From: Cymodocea nodosa
Taxonomy: Eukaryota > Streptophyta > Magnoliopsida > Alismatales > Cymodoceaceae
Assembly (NCBI GenBank): GCA_036874045.1
Contig: JAZBRI010000008.1
Location: 13,221,001 to 13,285,000, forward strand
Length of the DNA: 64,000 nucleotides
Reading direction: 5' to 3'
Position numbers and translations under genes: made by a program. Shown piece by piece: positions 46,218 to 57,572 of this stretch; position 1 is the first letter of the stretch, and every line of letters begins with the position of its first letter. The notes below the pieces were generated by a model. It searched no databases and was not told where the DNA came from. It worked only from the letters and a program-made list of their open reading frames with translations.

Positions 46218-47095
46218 AAAAGAAGAAAAAAAGCAGCGGTGTGTGATTAATGGGTGTGGCCAGTGTGTGTAGAGGAGGATCAACGTTGGCAATTCTCTAA
46301 AGTACCACACCAACCATCATCACCACCACCATAATCACCAACCATCGGAGGTCTGTGAGGATACTTTCCTGATGTCAGGTCGATTTCAAGCCAAACATAG
46401 TGTCTGACAACCACTGTGAGGAATGATCGCGTCGCGGGAAGGGAAGCTATTTTCACAAAGCGCCAACTCATATCTCAAGAGATCATAAAACTTCTAACCT
46501 TGGCTTCGGGTTGATGCCTGTATGCTGAAGAGATCATTTTGCAATTCTGGACTCGTGATTCTATAGGGAGAGGAGACAGAATTGTAAGTGGTTTAATTTT
46601 CAGTGGTGTAATCGCGTCGCATGTAGTGACGAAAGTATTTACTATCGAATGAGATTACTTTAAATTTCACCTTTCGCCCATTTCCATGCTCATATCAAAA
46701 CAAAAATACCAAAAACAACTTATCTGTGTTTATATTTTGTATTTGAGTGTTGTATTGTTTGTTTTGTATCGTGATTAATGTTATCTTTGTCAGTGTTGTG
46801 ATTGTTTTTGTTTGTTTTAGTTTTACAGTTTATTGAAATTGGTTCGTTCAAAAAACTTAAAGATTTTAATGGTTATTGTTTGAATTATCTGAATGTTAGT
46901 ATTGCCTAATGATAAATCCAGTGTTTACTAACATTAAAGAGCTTAATTGATGTTATTTACAATCTGTGGAACCGCCCAATGGTTGGCCGAATTCCTCTGT
47001 AAATAGCAATATTAAATAGGAAAGGCAGGCTCGTGGAGTTAACTTAAGTCCACGAGGTTAGTCCGTTGAGTTAGCCATAATTCAATGAACTTTGT

Positions 47096-47121
47096 CCGTT
47101 GAGTTAACTGTAACTCAACGG
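47096..47121. repeat. Perfect hairpin in the Gyp-1 LTR
   Basis: CCGTTGAGTTA / TAACTCAACGG, 11-bp arms, loop ACTG. The homologous hairpin in Gyp-solo (inverted) is 57846-57871, also perfect. Confidence 0.95.
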
Positions 47122-47405
47122 AGAGCTTATTGAATATAAATTTGATTGTTAAAAATGGAACATTTCACAATTCTTAAGCAATTCCCTGTGGGATTGACCT
47201 GTACTTACACACTAATACAATAGACACTATGCACTTGTAGTTAAAATACAAATTGGAATTAATATCTAATTTGTGTGAAAGGTTGTTTGTTTACTTTTAA
47301 AAAGGAATTCAATGATATAGGCATAAAGATAAATTAACTAAGTAAAAATAGAAGTTAACAAATCCAAGTTTTTCTAGCACGTTGTTGGAGATCCAAACAA
47401 GTTTC

Positions 47406-47420
47406 TGGCGCCGTTGCTGG
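47406..47420 (+). other. Gyp-1 primer-binding site
   Basis: TGGCGCCGTTGCTGG, six bases after the LTR; the conserved Athila/Tat primer box. Confidence 0.85.
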
Positions 47421-47498
47421 AGAATTCATATAAGCAACTGTTAGAGCTGTTTTGTTTTAATAGCTAGAGTGTTGTGTGTTTTCTTCTGTAATTGAGAA

Positions 47499-48540
47499 TA
47501 TGGCATATGCTTATGCTCAAAGATTTCTGAAACCTGTAGGTGGCATATGTGAATTCTGCAATTCTGAAGGTCACGACATTTCTGACTATTTGAAGTTGAG
47601 ACGTTTGCAGATGGCTAGATCTCATGAACAACAAATGAAATATCCTCAATATAATAGAACCGAGTATGAGAATCCTATAGTTTACCCAACTAATGGTCAG
47701 TATAGAATGTGTAATATGTTGAGAGACACAAAAGTTTGGGATAGGTATAACAGACTAGAGCGTAGTATAGAGCAAAACCTAGACAAACTAGAATACTTTA
47801 TGTGTTAGCAACAAGAAGTCAACCAATTAAACTATAAGGAAGCATATTCAGAACCTAAAATGGATATAATTTACGAAACTGAAAAAACTATAATGAAAAT
47901 TGATCAAAAATTGAATACAATGAGATTAGATGATCTGGAAAGAAAACTAAAAGTATTGGACGAATATACAATGAAAATACAAGTTATGCAACAAGACAAT
48001 GGAAATTATAATGTTATAGATCTGCATAATTTGCAAAATACACAGCCAAAAGAAAATACTAATACAAGAGAATTTAAAGAATGCACTTTAAAACTAAAAA
48101 CAATTGAAGATTATAATCACGAAAATGATATACAAAAACATCATGAGAGTAACGAAAATCTGGAAGATGTATGTGTAACATTAAGATCTGGAACTAATAT
48201 ACCACCAAGAACTCAAAATGAAAATAATATGAAGGTGGATAAGAGTAAAAATCAAAATGATAATGAAAATGTAATAGCTGAAAATCTAGAAATCACTAAA
48301 GAACAATCTGAATCTGCTAATGAGGCTAAAAATGATCAAACAAATCAACTGAAAGAAAAAGAATCTTTTAAAACACAATCTTTAGCACCCTATCTTGAAA
48401 GATTACAACAAACAATACCTGAAAAAAAGAAAAAATTAGAGAAACTTTTGAAAAAGTGCAAGTTAACATTCCTTTATTAGATCTTTTGCAGAAAATGCCA
48501 CCTTGTGCTAAATTTCTGAAGGATTGGTGTACTAAGAAAA
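47499..48540 (+). pseudogene. gag: Gyp-1 gag C-terminal part and gag-pol linker (fossil)
   Basis: ATG at 47500 (MAYAYAQRFLKPVGG), then ICEFCNSEGHDISDY, a zinc-knuckle-like C-x2-C...H stretch, a charged coiled-coil segment, the Athila landmark VTLRSGTNIPPRT near 48178 and a basic helix (LAPYLERLQQTIPEKKKKLE). The capsid domain that would normally precede this part is found instead at 55898-57120. A few breaks. Confidence 0.75.
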
Positions 48541-49395
48541 GAGAGTGAAAAGTTCTTAGGAAGGTCTTTTTAGTTGAGCAAAGTAATTCCCTATTTCTGC
48601 CACAAATTCCTAAAAAATTATCTGATCCTGGAATCCCTGTTATATCATGCACCATAGGAAATACCATTCTACAAAGAACCTTAATAGACTTAGGTGCAAG
48701 TATAAATGTTATGCCAAGTGATATATTTGCATCCTTAGGATTAGAAAGCTTAACTCCTACTAGTACGGTTATTCAATTAGCTGATAGAAGTATAAGATAC
48801 CCTAGAGGAAAAATAGAGGATGTCTTAATTAAAATCAAAAACTTTATATATCCTATTGATATTGTAATTTTGGATTCCCAACAAATTAAGCATAAAAATA
48901 GTGATACATCTTTAATTTTGGGAAGGCCATTTTTAGCAACATCAAGGGTTGTTATAAATTGTAAAATTGGAGTAATAAAGTTAGCATATGATAATGAGGA
49001 TACTCAATTAAATATTTTCAAACCAGAAAGGTTTGAGGAGTTAGAAATGTCCTTACATACCATAGGCTTTTTAGAGGATGAAGGAGATATGTTAGATGAT
49101 GTGATTCAAGAAGAATTAAATAGGCAAATCAATTCTAAAACTTTAGAGGAAAGTGAAAGCATAAATATAGAAGGAGATCTGGAAGAAATTAATTTAGAAA
49201 ATGATGATGTTCAATTAGGAGCTCTAGCTTCTGATGGGCAACATTTAGAATTAAAACCTTTACCTCCTGAATTAACCTATATATTTTTGGAAGAGAAACG
49301 AACTTGTCCAATCATTATTGCTTCAGATTTAAAAGAGGATCAAATAGCTAGATTAAAAGATGTAGTGAAAAGTTATAAACAATCAATAGGATAGA
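48541..49395 (+). pseudogene. pol: Gyp-1 protease and linker (fossil)
   Basis: Active-site region LIDLGASINVMPSDIFASL, then LADRSIRYPRGKIEDVLIK and LILGRPFLATSRVVINC, followed by an acidic linker and PLPPELTYIFLEEKRTCP at the RT boundary. Same wording as Gyp-2 (15376-15945). Few breaks. Confidence 0.88.
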
Positions 49396-49397
49396 CT

Positions 49398-50690
49398 ATG
49401 ACTGATATAAAAGGGTTAAGTTCAACTTTATGCTGTCACCACATATATTTAGAAGAGAATGCTAAACCTATTAGAATTCCTAAGAGGAGATTAAATCCAA
49501 ACCTTAAAGAAGTAGTCAAGAAGGAAATAGTGAAATGGTTAGATAATGATATAATTTATCCGATTTCTAAAAGCTCGTGGGTTAGCCCAATCCATGTAGT
49601 TCCCAAGAAATCAGGATTAACAGTTATTAAGAATGAAAGTTAAGACTTGATACCTACTAGAATTCAATCAGGCTAGAGAGTATGTATAGACTATAGAAAG
49701 CTGAATGCTGTGACTAGGAAAGATCATTTTCCCTTACCTTTTATAGATCAAATGCTGGAAAGATTAGCAGGGCAAGAATATTTTTGTTTCCTAAACAGGT
49801 ATTCAGGTTATAATCAAATTCTAGTACCATTAGAGGATCAAGAGAAAACAACTTTCACCTGTCCTAATGGAACTTATGCTTTTAAGAGAATGCCATTCGG
49901 ATTATGCAATGCACCAGCTACCTTTCAAAGGTGTATGCAAGGCATATTTACTGGAATGACTGAAGATTTTTTAGAAATATTTATGGATGATTTTACTGTA
50001 TATGGCAACTCATATGAAGTTTGTTTAAAAAATTTAGACTAAATATTAAAGCGCTGTGTGGAAGAAAATCTGGTTTTAAATTGGGAAAAATGTCACTTCA
50101 TGGTTAAACAAGGAATAGTCTTAAGGCATGTTGTTTCTAAGAAAGGGTTGGAAGTAGATAAAGCTAAAATAGAAGTAATTTCTAATCTACCAGAACCTAA
50201 ATCAGTAAAAGATATTAGATCATTTCTAGGACATGTTGGTTTTTATAGAAGATTTATTAAAGACTTTAGCAACATAGCTAGACCTTTAACTAATCTATTA
50301 AAAGATGTCCCATTTAACTTTGATAAAAATTGCAAGGAAGCATTTTTCAGACTTAAAACTAGCTTAATTTCAACTCCTATAATTCAAGCACCTGATTGGA
50401 GTCATACATTTGAATTAATGTGTGATGCATCTGATTTTGCTGTAGGAGCAGTGTTGGGACAGAAGATAGAAAAATCTCCTAGAGTGATTCATTATGCAAG
50501 CAAAACCTTAAATGATGCTCAAGTTAATTACACAACTACTGAAAAAGAACTATTAGCTGTTGTATTTGCCTTGGAAAAGTTTAGATCATATCTGATTGGA
50601 TCTAAAGTAATTGTATACACAGATCATGCAGCTTTAAAACACCTAATAGCAAAAAAAGAGACTAAGCCTAGATTGATCTGATAGATATTA
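49398..50690 (+). pseudogene. pol: Gyp-1 reverse transcriptase and RNase H (fossil)
   Basis: RT: KPIRIPKRRLNPNLKEVVKK, WVSPIHVVPKKSGLTV, FLNRYSGYNQI, TYAFKRMPFGLCNAPATFQ and LEIFMDDFTVYGNS (active site FMDD), then [17 protein letters not shown]. RNase [36 protein letters not shown] and [13 protein letters not shown]. Classic Ty3/gypsy order. Several breaks. Confidence 0.9.
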
Positions 50691-50699
50691 TTATTACAA

Positions 50700-52140
50700 G
50701 AATTTGATTTAGAAATTAAAGATAAAAAAGATTGTGAGAATGTAGTTGCAGATCATTTATCAAGATTACAAATAGAAAAATCAAATATTGAAATTAAGGA
50801 TAATTTTCCTGATGAACAATTAATGGCCATCAACAAATGCCTTGGTATGCAGACATAGTTAATTACTTATTTACTGGTTTAACACCTAAGGATTGAAATA
50901 GACAAGATAAGAAATTGTTTTTTTCAAGAGTAAAATATTACTATTGGGAAGACCCATACTTATTTAAGAAATGTCCTGATCTTGTTTTAAGGAGGTGTGT
51001 TCCAGAAACTGAATATCAGAGCATATTGTCTTTCTGTCATGACCAAGCTTGTGGAGGGCATTTTGGCTTAAGGAAAACTGTTGCAAAAATTCAGCAATGT
51101 GGGTTTTATTGGCCAACACTATTCAAAGATGCTCATAAATATTGCTTAAGTTGTTTAAGATGTCAACAAATAGGAAGAATATCAAAGAGGAATATGATGC
51201 CTCTTAATCCTATTATTAAGGTTGAAATCTTTGATGTGTAGGGAATAGATTTTATGGGTCCATTTCCTATGTCTAATCAATTTAATTACATTTTGTTGGG
51301 GGTGGATTATGTATCTAAATGGATAGAAACTATTCTTACAAAAACTAATGATAATAAAGTGGTAATACAATTTATAAGAACCAATATATTTGCCAGATTT
51401 AGAATACCTAAAGTTATCAATGATAGAGGAACTCATTTCTATGATAGAACTTTGAAGCCTTAATGAAGAAATATGGAGTAAACCACAAAATTGCAACATC
51501 ATATCATCCGTAAACAAGTGGACAAGTAGAAAGTGCTAACAAACAAATTAAGTTAATCTTAGAAAAAGTAGTAAATTCTACTAGAACAGATTGTGCTAAT
51601 AGATTGATAGATGCACTTTGGGCTTATAGAACTGCTTATAAGACAAGCTTAGGTATGTCACATTTTAGGCTAGTATATGGAAAAAGTTGTCATTTACCAA
51701 CTGAAATAGAACATAAAGCTTATTGGGCATTAAAAACTCTGAACACTAATTTAAATCAAGCTGCTGAAAATAGGAAAATGCAATTAATTGAATTAGAAGA
51801 ATTTAGAAATGAAGCTTATTCGAAGATTGTAAGAGAAAAACAGAAAATGAAATTCTGGCATGATAGGAAAATTATTCCAAAAAGCTTTGAAATAGGACAA
51901 GAAGTATATCTTTACATGGCTAGACTCCATAACCATCTAGGAAAATTAAGATCTAGATGGGCTGGACTTTACATAGTTTGAAATATTTATCCTTACGGAG
52001 CTATTGAGATTGACAATCCTAAAAATCAGAATATCTTTAAAGTAAATGGACAAAGACTTAGACCTATTCTGAAAATACCAAAAAGTTCCTTTGGAATTAT
52101 AGAAGAAGTCAAAGTAGAAGACTACTCAAACTTTACTTAA
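50700..52140 (+). pseudogene. pol: Gyp-1 integrase (fossil)
   Basis: N-terminal HHCC zinc domain (GGHFGLRKTVAKIQQCGFYW ... CLSCLRCQQIG), the DDE core (GIDFMGPFPMS, VDYVSKWIE, NDRGTHF and the E-containing SGQVESANK region near 51515), then [36 protein letters not shown] and a C-terminal [11 protein letters not shown] chromatin-targeting-type region. Several breaks. Confidence 0.88.
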
Positions 52141-52718
52141 TAAGAAATCATTTTTTATTTTATTTTCATATAATAAAAAAAATCATAGTAATTTTAAAAA
52201 ATTATAAAATATAAAAAATCATTGCGGTTCAACCGGTTGGATCCATCGGTATGATCAGAACATAAAAAATCTATATTAATTTTTAGTAAAAAAAAAAAAC
52301 TTTTGGTTTTACCGAAACATAGTATCGGTTCAACCAAAAAAAAAATTTCGATCTGACTGTAACATAATATCAGTTAAACCGGTAAAAATCGAAGAAAAAA
52401 AAACTATTATCTTAAGTTTTTTTATATATCTATTTGTACAGGAGGTCCGTTGAGTTACGCTTAACTCAATGAACTTGTTCCATTGAGTCTTGAGTTAGTC
52501 AACGAGCTTATTCTGTTGAGTTAACTGTAACTCAAGGGAGTACTGTAGTTAAGACAATGGATGAGAGAGCGAGAGTTTTGTTTGGGAAATGACCCGATTA
52601 CCTGCCTAAAATTAGAGTTTATTTTAAAACCTAGGGTTTTGGGGGCGTTATCTAGCAAATCAGTTAGAACTTAGAACAGAAAGATCAAAGCGATTCCGTG
52701 CCATTGTGTAATTCCACA
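52141..52718 (+). other. Gyp-1 spacer between integrase and extra ORF
   Basis: Non-coding. A-rich, with repeated GGTTCAACCGGT-like words (52216-52385) and a dyad cluster (52441-52545: TCCGTTGAGTTACGCTTAAC, GTTGAGTTAACTGTAACTCA). It could act as leader or promoter for the downstream ORF. Confidence 0.65.
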
Positions 52719-53520
52719 ATGAGGAAGATAAAGCCCGAGTTCTAGGAAGATGTTGACACATCAGAATTTCTGAAAGAGTCAAAGGAATGGCACACGCGAC
52801 AGAAAATTTGGAATACGACAAGAGAAAAAGAGCTACAGAAGATAGAATTCGAATTTTTCAACTTGAGAAGATTTTTAGTAAATTTGGGTATACAAATACC
52901 CTAGATAGTGGAAACAAGAATCAGAGTAGCAACAGAAATTGCTGTAAGTAAAGAGAGAAAAATCAAGCCAAACAATGAAGTAGCCCTAGAGCTAATCCAG
53001 CACAAGGCCAGATTATGGTTCCAAAAGTGCATTGCTGGTCGTGCAAGGGGTGCAATAAGGCGGTAGCAATAAATAGAAGAAGAACAAGAGGAGCTGACTG
53101 CTAAAAGACCTGTTCCTGAGGAACAACAGCTAGGACCTTCAGTTCCACCATTCAGGCCATTGGCACGAGTAGCAATGTTGGGTCCTTCAACTGAAGAGGA
53201 ATTAGGAGAATTCCAAGGACTGGTTCAAGTTGGGAAAAACCAAGGAGAACCAGAAGATGTGGCAGTAGCTAAAGCACACCTGGTATTTGATGCACTTTGC
53301 AAGAAGAGGGCTGTAGAAAAATTGAAAGCCCAATACAAAATTAAAGTTGAACAACATCAAAGAACCACTGTCAGATTTGCTACAAGAGGAGAAGCTAAAG
53401 CTAGTCCTTCAAGACCAGCAAATATTGAAAAAATTAAACAGAAAGAGCTAGTACCTGTGGCTCAAAGGCATGCAGAGCCTTTGTTTATGGATTTAATCTC
53501 GGAAGTAGAAGAGGAAGACT
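52719..53520 (+). pseudogene. Gyp-1 extra ORF region, N-terminal part (fossil)
   Basis: Begins at the ATG at 52719 with a basic N-terminus (MRKIKPEF). Charged, helical segments follow (REKELQKIEFEFFNLRRFL, ALELIQHKARLWFQKCIAG) with the open part ARVAMLGPSTEEELGEFQGL and AHLVFDALCKKRAVEKLKAQ. Position and composition match 22218-23063 of Cop-E, though sequence likeness in this part is weak. No membrane segment or signal peptide. A few breaks. Confidence 0.65.
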
Positions 53521-54943
53521 AGGCATAATTAATCAAACGAAAGAAAGGAAAATAGATAGTGCCTAAATGTCAAAAGGAGATTAAATCTGAAGTACCAACA
53601 TCAACAAAGCCTATAGAGCCAATTTTGGTGAACTTGCTATCTGATTCTGAGGAGTAGGAGCAACAGCAGCAAGAGCAAAGAAAAGAAGAAAATCAGGTTA
53701 GAATTCAAGAGCAAAGAAAAGAAGAAAATCAAACTGGAATTAGTTTGTAGCCTGTACAAGAAGAAAAAATAGAAAATAGGGTAGAAACTGAATTGCCCGT
53801 GACTCCATCCTAATTTGCCAAAGAATCAGAAAGAATAGTGACAATGCAGATTGGTAGTCAAGAGGAAGAAGAAAGAATAGATAATGAACAAGAAGCTGAA
53901 CAAAGTCATATGGACAAAAATGACTTTGTAGATTTGATTGAATTTAATGAAACACTTCAAGACAAAGTGGAGAGTTCTGCTAGCTCACCACCACAGATAA
54001 AAGCAAAAGCAAATGTTCAGAAATCTATAGAACATTTTCAGCAAGTTCAAGTTCAGCCTATGGAAGAGGAAGATCAAGAACAAACCCCTCTAGAACAACA
54101 AAGTCACATTCCTGACCCGACTGAAGCAACAGTTCTGAATGAAGTACACTTTTGGAGTTAGGAAGCTTATAATAAATACCTAGAGATTAGAGGTTATGAT
54201 ATCATATATAGTAGACCAGTAAATTGGGACGGAATGCAAGAAATTAAGGAATTATTTGAGTTCCAGGGTCTACTACAATTTATTTCTCAGCAGAAAGGGC
54301 ATGCAATATATGAAAATCTAGTGCCCTACTTTTATGCTAATTTAAGAGAAGAAGAAGGACAATTAATTTCCAACGTGGAGGAAGTTGATGTATAGATAAC
54401 ACCAGAGCTTCTCTACAACATTTTTGGATTGAAGAAATCACAACTGCCGTTGAATGGACAGAGCAAGAAATCAAGAATAGTTTGGCTATCAATCCTGGTG
54501 CGCCATTATTAAATAGACTGAAGCATTTAAATGGTAAAGCACACATGATAGCTAACATTTTGATTAAAAATGTCTACCAACGATAAGGCCATGACATTAA
54601 ACTGAGTCAATTTGTTAAGTGGGCCACTTATGCAGTTGTGAATAGAATTCAAGTTAATTGGTGTCAAGTCTTCCTATCCAAAATGAAGTCTGCAAAGAAG
54701 AAATTATTTTATAGAGATTTGATACCTATATTGATGGTAGACTGTATTGATTTCACGAAATGGACATCCAAAAGGATAAGATCAAGAGCCATTGCAGTGA
54801 AAGAATACAAAAATTATGTTGCAGCAGCTGAAGTATCTGTACCTTCTAGAGGCATTATTGGAGCTGTAGAAAGGATAGAACAATTAGAGCAGCAATTAGA
54901 AAAACTCCAGAAGGAAGTAGATGAACTTAGGATTAGAGGCTAA
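53521..54943 (+). pseudogene. Gyp-1 extra ORF region, C-terminal part, homologous to Cop-E 20796-22124 (fossil)
   Basis: An acidic, Q/E-rich middle part is followed by the helical domain: EIKELFEFQGLLQF, YFYANLREEEG, TPELLYNIFGLKK, AHMIANILIKNVYQR, VVNRIQVNWCQVFLSKM, KKLFYRDLIPIL, and a C-terminal coiled coil (RIEQLEQQLEKLQKEVDEL). Each landmark has a counterpart in the Cop-E ORF in the same order. Athila elements are known for an extra ORF at this place, often called env-like. Several breaks. Confidence 0.8.
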
Positions 54944-55897
54944 TTGTATAGTTTGTCTACTTGTACTTGTATATATTTGTATGAAAAATATCTGATTTGA
55001 TTGTACTATAATTTATTCATATGAATGAATATATGTTTTTCAGATATATTTTTCATGCATATTTAGAATGATGAAATGGTTGAACTATATTGAATGTTAT
55101 ATAATTTGTGGAACATTATGCATGAATGTTTAAAAAGATTTACAGTTTGCTGAATGACAAGATTAAATAATAGATGCTTGAAAATATCTTCATGTTGCAA
55201 GGTAAAATGTAAATTCTGCATAACATGAAATGAACTACAAGTTAAATATTTATATAATGTTTAGATTTAAACGAATTTTGATTAGAATGTTGCATTAATG
55301 ACATGTATTTAACTTTATTTTAGTTAGCAGAGTGCAGGAGAAAAAAAAAAAAACATAGAGGTACTTACGAGGAGTAAACTTAGAGGTTGCCAAGTGTTAA
55401 CTCAACGAAGTAAGTTCGTTGAGTTAAACTTAACTCCAAGAGGTCAGTAATATAATATAAGGTCACTCCATTGAGTTATCTATAACTCAACGAAGTTAGT
55501 CCGTGGAGTTAGTAATAGTAACCAACATTGTTCCTTTGAGTTATCTGTAACTCAACGAGTTAAGCAAAACGGTTATTCTTTTAACCACGAACGAAACTTC
55601 AGCAGTTTAGCGGTTACCAAAATTTGAAATTAGTAGTGGTACACGTACCCATAAAAACAAGAACCATAATGCACGTTGCAAGACACGTTCTTGCAATGAG
55701 ATTTATTTACTTTATGGATGTACATTATATATATAAAATAGAATGTTATTTACGAGTTACCAGCACTTTAAAAGAAAGGAGAATGCGTTGAGGAAACTGG
55801 AAGGAGAAGCAGCTTATTCGACTTCATCCGTCAACAAATATTTACTGAATGGAAAGCTTCAGACTAGTATGTAATTAATCGTCTGCTATTTTATTTA
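54944..55897 (+). other. Gyp-1 spacer between extra ORF and gag capsid domain
   Basis: Non-coding. Dyad cluster at 55396-55562 (AACTCAACGAAGTAAGTTCG, TTGAGTTATCTATAACTCAA, TCCGTGGAGTTAG), a 13-bp A run near 55342 and an AT-rich stretch near 55728. No PPT-like tract is evident. Confidence 0.6.
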
Positions 55898-57125
55898 TGA
55901 GCACATGGACTCATTCTCCTAGCACTAAACAATTAGTAAGAACACCTACCTAGGAATATTCAACACAGAGGCGTACTGAAATATTTTCTGAACTGGACTT
56001 TAATGAAATCCTTTAGGGTGTAGCTAACCTTTCTTTAAAAGAGAACGTAGAGATGGCTACTCTAGTAGAAAAACCATTAGGAGAAATTCTATATCCTGAA
56101 TTAGTTGATGAACCTTCATGTATTCGATTGCTAAACTTTTAGGGAGATAGGTTTGAACTGAAATCTAATTATATTAGTCAATTGCCACATTTTCATGGAT
56201 TAGAAAGAGAGGATGCCTAGTATTTCCTTAGAGAATTTAACGAAGTTTGTCAAATGATGAAAATGCCGAACATGAGTATAGATGCTATTAAACTTAGATA
56301 TATCCCTTTTGCTTTAAAAGACACAACTAAGAGATGGTTATATACTCTATCACCTGATTCAATTTCTGCATGAACTGAATTTTGCTCTATTTTTTTGGAA
56401 AAATATTATCCAACACATCAAATGATTAAAAAGAAAAAAGAAATATTAATGTGTAGCCAAAAACAGGGTGAATCATTCTGGAAATATTTTGAAAGATTTA
56501 AAGATTTACTAACTCAATGTCCACATCATGCAATGAGTAAAGCACAATTAATAGGTATAATTTATGAAGGCATAGATGTTTCAACGAAATCTTTATTAGA
56601 ATCTACTTGTCAAAATGGATTTCTGAAACTATGTAGTGAAGAAGCATAGGCATATTTAAAAAACTTTGCAAAAAGAACTACATAGTGGGAAAACTCGGCT
56701 GAAGCTATTGCAGATAAAAGAATATTACCAAGAGGAATGCATGAAATAAATTCAAGTACTATGCTTGAAGTGAAATTAACTAAATTAACAAAGAAAATAG
56801 AAGAGTTATCATTAAATCAAAAGCTAGCAGAAAAGAATGCAAACATTAATGATCTAGATATTATTTATGCTAGAAACCAAAAAGATAACTTTAAAAATTC
56901 TTATAATCTTAATTGGAGAAATCACCTGAATTTATCTTGGAGAAACAACAATTTCTATGGAGGAGAAAATATAAATGAGAAGAATATAAGTTATGAAGCA
57001 TTACTTGAACAAGGATCTAGAATAGAGAAATTAGAAAAGATAATCCAACAATTAAACAATCGTCTACATTTTGTATTTGGAAATGCTGCAATTCAAAATC
57101 AAAATAGAAACATACCACTTAAACA
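55898..57125 (+). pseudogene. gag: Gyp-1 gag capsid domain (fossil) at the 3' end of the element
   Basis: Ty3 gag (Retrotrans_gag type): MSTWTHSPSTK start at 55898, then ISQLPHFHGLEREDA, YFLREFNEVCQMMKMPNMS, IKLRYIPFALKDTTKRWLY, FLEKYYPTHQMIKKKKEIL, QGESFWKYFERFKDLLTQCP and the Athila landmark NLNWRNHLNLSW near 56910. This capsid domain normally lies just behind the 5' LTR. A few breaks. Confidence 0.85.
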
Positions 57126-57206
57126 GAAGCTAACAAATCTAAGTTTTTCTAGCACGTTGCTAGAGATCCAAACAAGTTTTCTAGTGCCATGCTGGAGATC
57201 CAAACA
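57126..57206 (+). repeat. Gyp-1 3' terminus: short LTR-end sequence
   Basis: AACAAATCTAAGTTTTTCTA ... GATCCAAACA matches the last part of the 5' LTR (47348-47399) and ends at the TSD. The GATCCAAACA end occurs twice (at 57166-57175 and 57197-57206). Confidence 0.8.
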
Positions 57207-57567
57207 CTCCCCCTTTTCGATAATGACAAAATCCTTTACATTTATTTACATGTATTTCACTCCCTAGATTATTTCTATACATTCAGTCACATAGAAATTA
57301 AGTAAAACAAGGATTTACAAAGAATATACTATAGTGGTGAGATTCCTCCCCCTGACTTTGTGTTGTCTTCTCCCCCTATCTGTGTACTGAGTTTTTCTTC
57401 CCATTTTAATACTTCTCTTTCTGTTTATGCTGGAAATACTATAAGTTTCCATAATCTTCTCTAATTTCCATATTCTTCTCTCCCTTTTTGTCATTATATA
57501 AAAAGGTGACAACTATAAAACTGATATTTAATATGTCCAGCACAAGTTTAAGTTAGCAGAAAACAAG
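57207..57567 (-). other. Cop-D 3' non-coding region between the two gypsy insertions
   Basis: Continues the Cop-D polypurine tract (inverted CTCCCCCTTTTCGATAATGA). Further PPT boxes lie near 57346, 57370 and 57478. Matches the equivalent part of Cop-C (38362-38640). The 65-codon frame at 57315-57512 is spurious. Confidence 0.8.
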
Positions 57568-57572
57568 CTCCC
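57568..57572. repeat. Target-site duplication of Gyp-solo, left copy
   Basis: CTCCC; right copy 59430-59434. Pre-insertion sequence as in Cop-B: CAAGCTCCCATATGG. Confidence 0.9.

Larger units (their letters stand above)
45323..47399 (+). repeat. Gyp-1 5' LTR
   Basis: 2077 bp, TGTTTAGAATG...GATCCAAACA. Dyads at 45480-46030 (repeated GCATCGGATAGTTAAGT / GTAACTATCCGAAATGC) and 47030-47121. The 63-codon minus frame at 46280-46471 recurs in Gyp-solo (58493-58699) and is LTR sequence. Confidence 0.9.
45323..57206 (+). mobile_element. Gyp-1: Athila-like Ty3/gypsy element with an env-position ORF and unusual part order
   Basis: 11.9 kb between CTCCC repeats. Order: 5' LTR, primer box, gag-linker, protease, RT, RNase H, integrase, spacer, extra ORF region, spacer, gag capsid domain, short LTR-terminal sequence. 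It is broken, with fifteen or more breaks overall. Without two full LTRs its age cannot be measured directly; it is younger than Cop-D. Protein wording matches Gyp-2 closely. Confidence 0.9.

Noticed and set aside
46280-46471. Frame shared with 58493-58699 (PPM.GDYGG... wording)
   Set aside because: Same place in the gypsy LTRs; LTR sequence, not a gene, although it could be a small upstream frame in the LTR transcript.
52216-52385. Possible pararetrovirus or other viral intergenic sequence
   Set aside because: No caulimovirid protein motif nearby; flanked by gypsy integrase and the Athila-type ORF in the expected order.
53838-54161. Acidic Q/E-rich frame as a possible host protein fragment
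   Set aside because: It is on the same strand and in the same position as the acidic middle part of the Cop-E extra ORF and lies within Gyp-1, so it belongs to the element.
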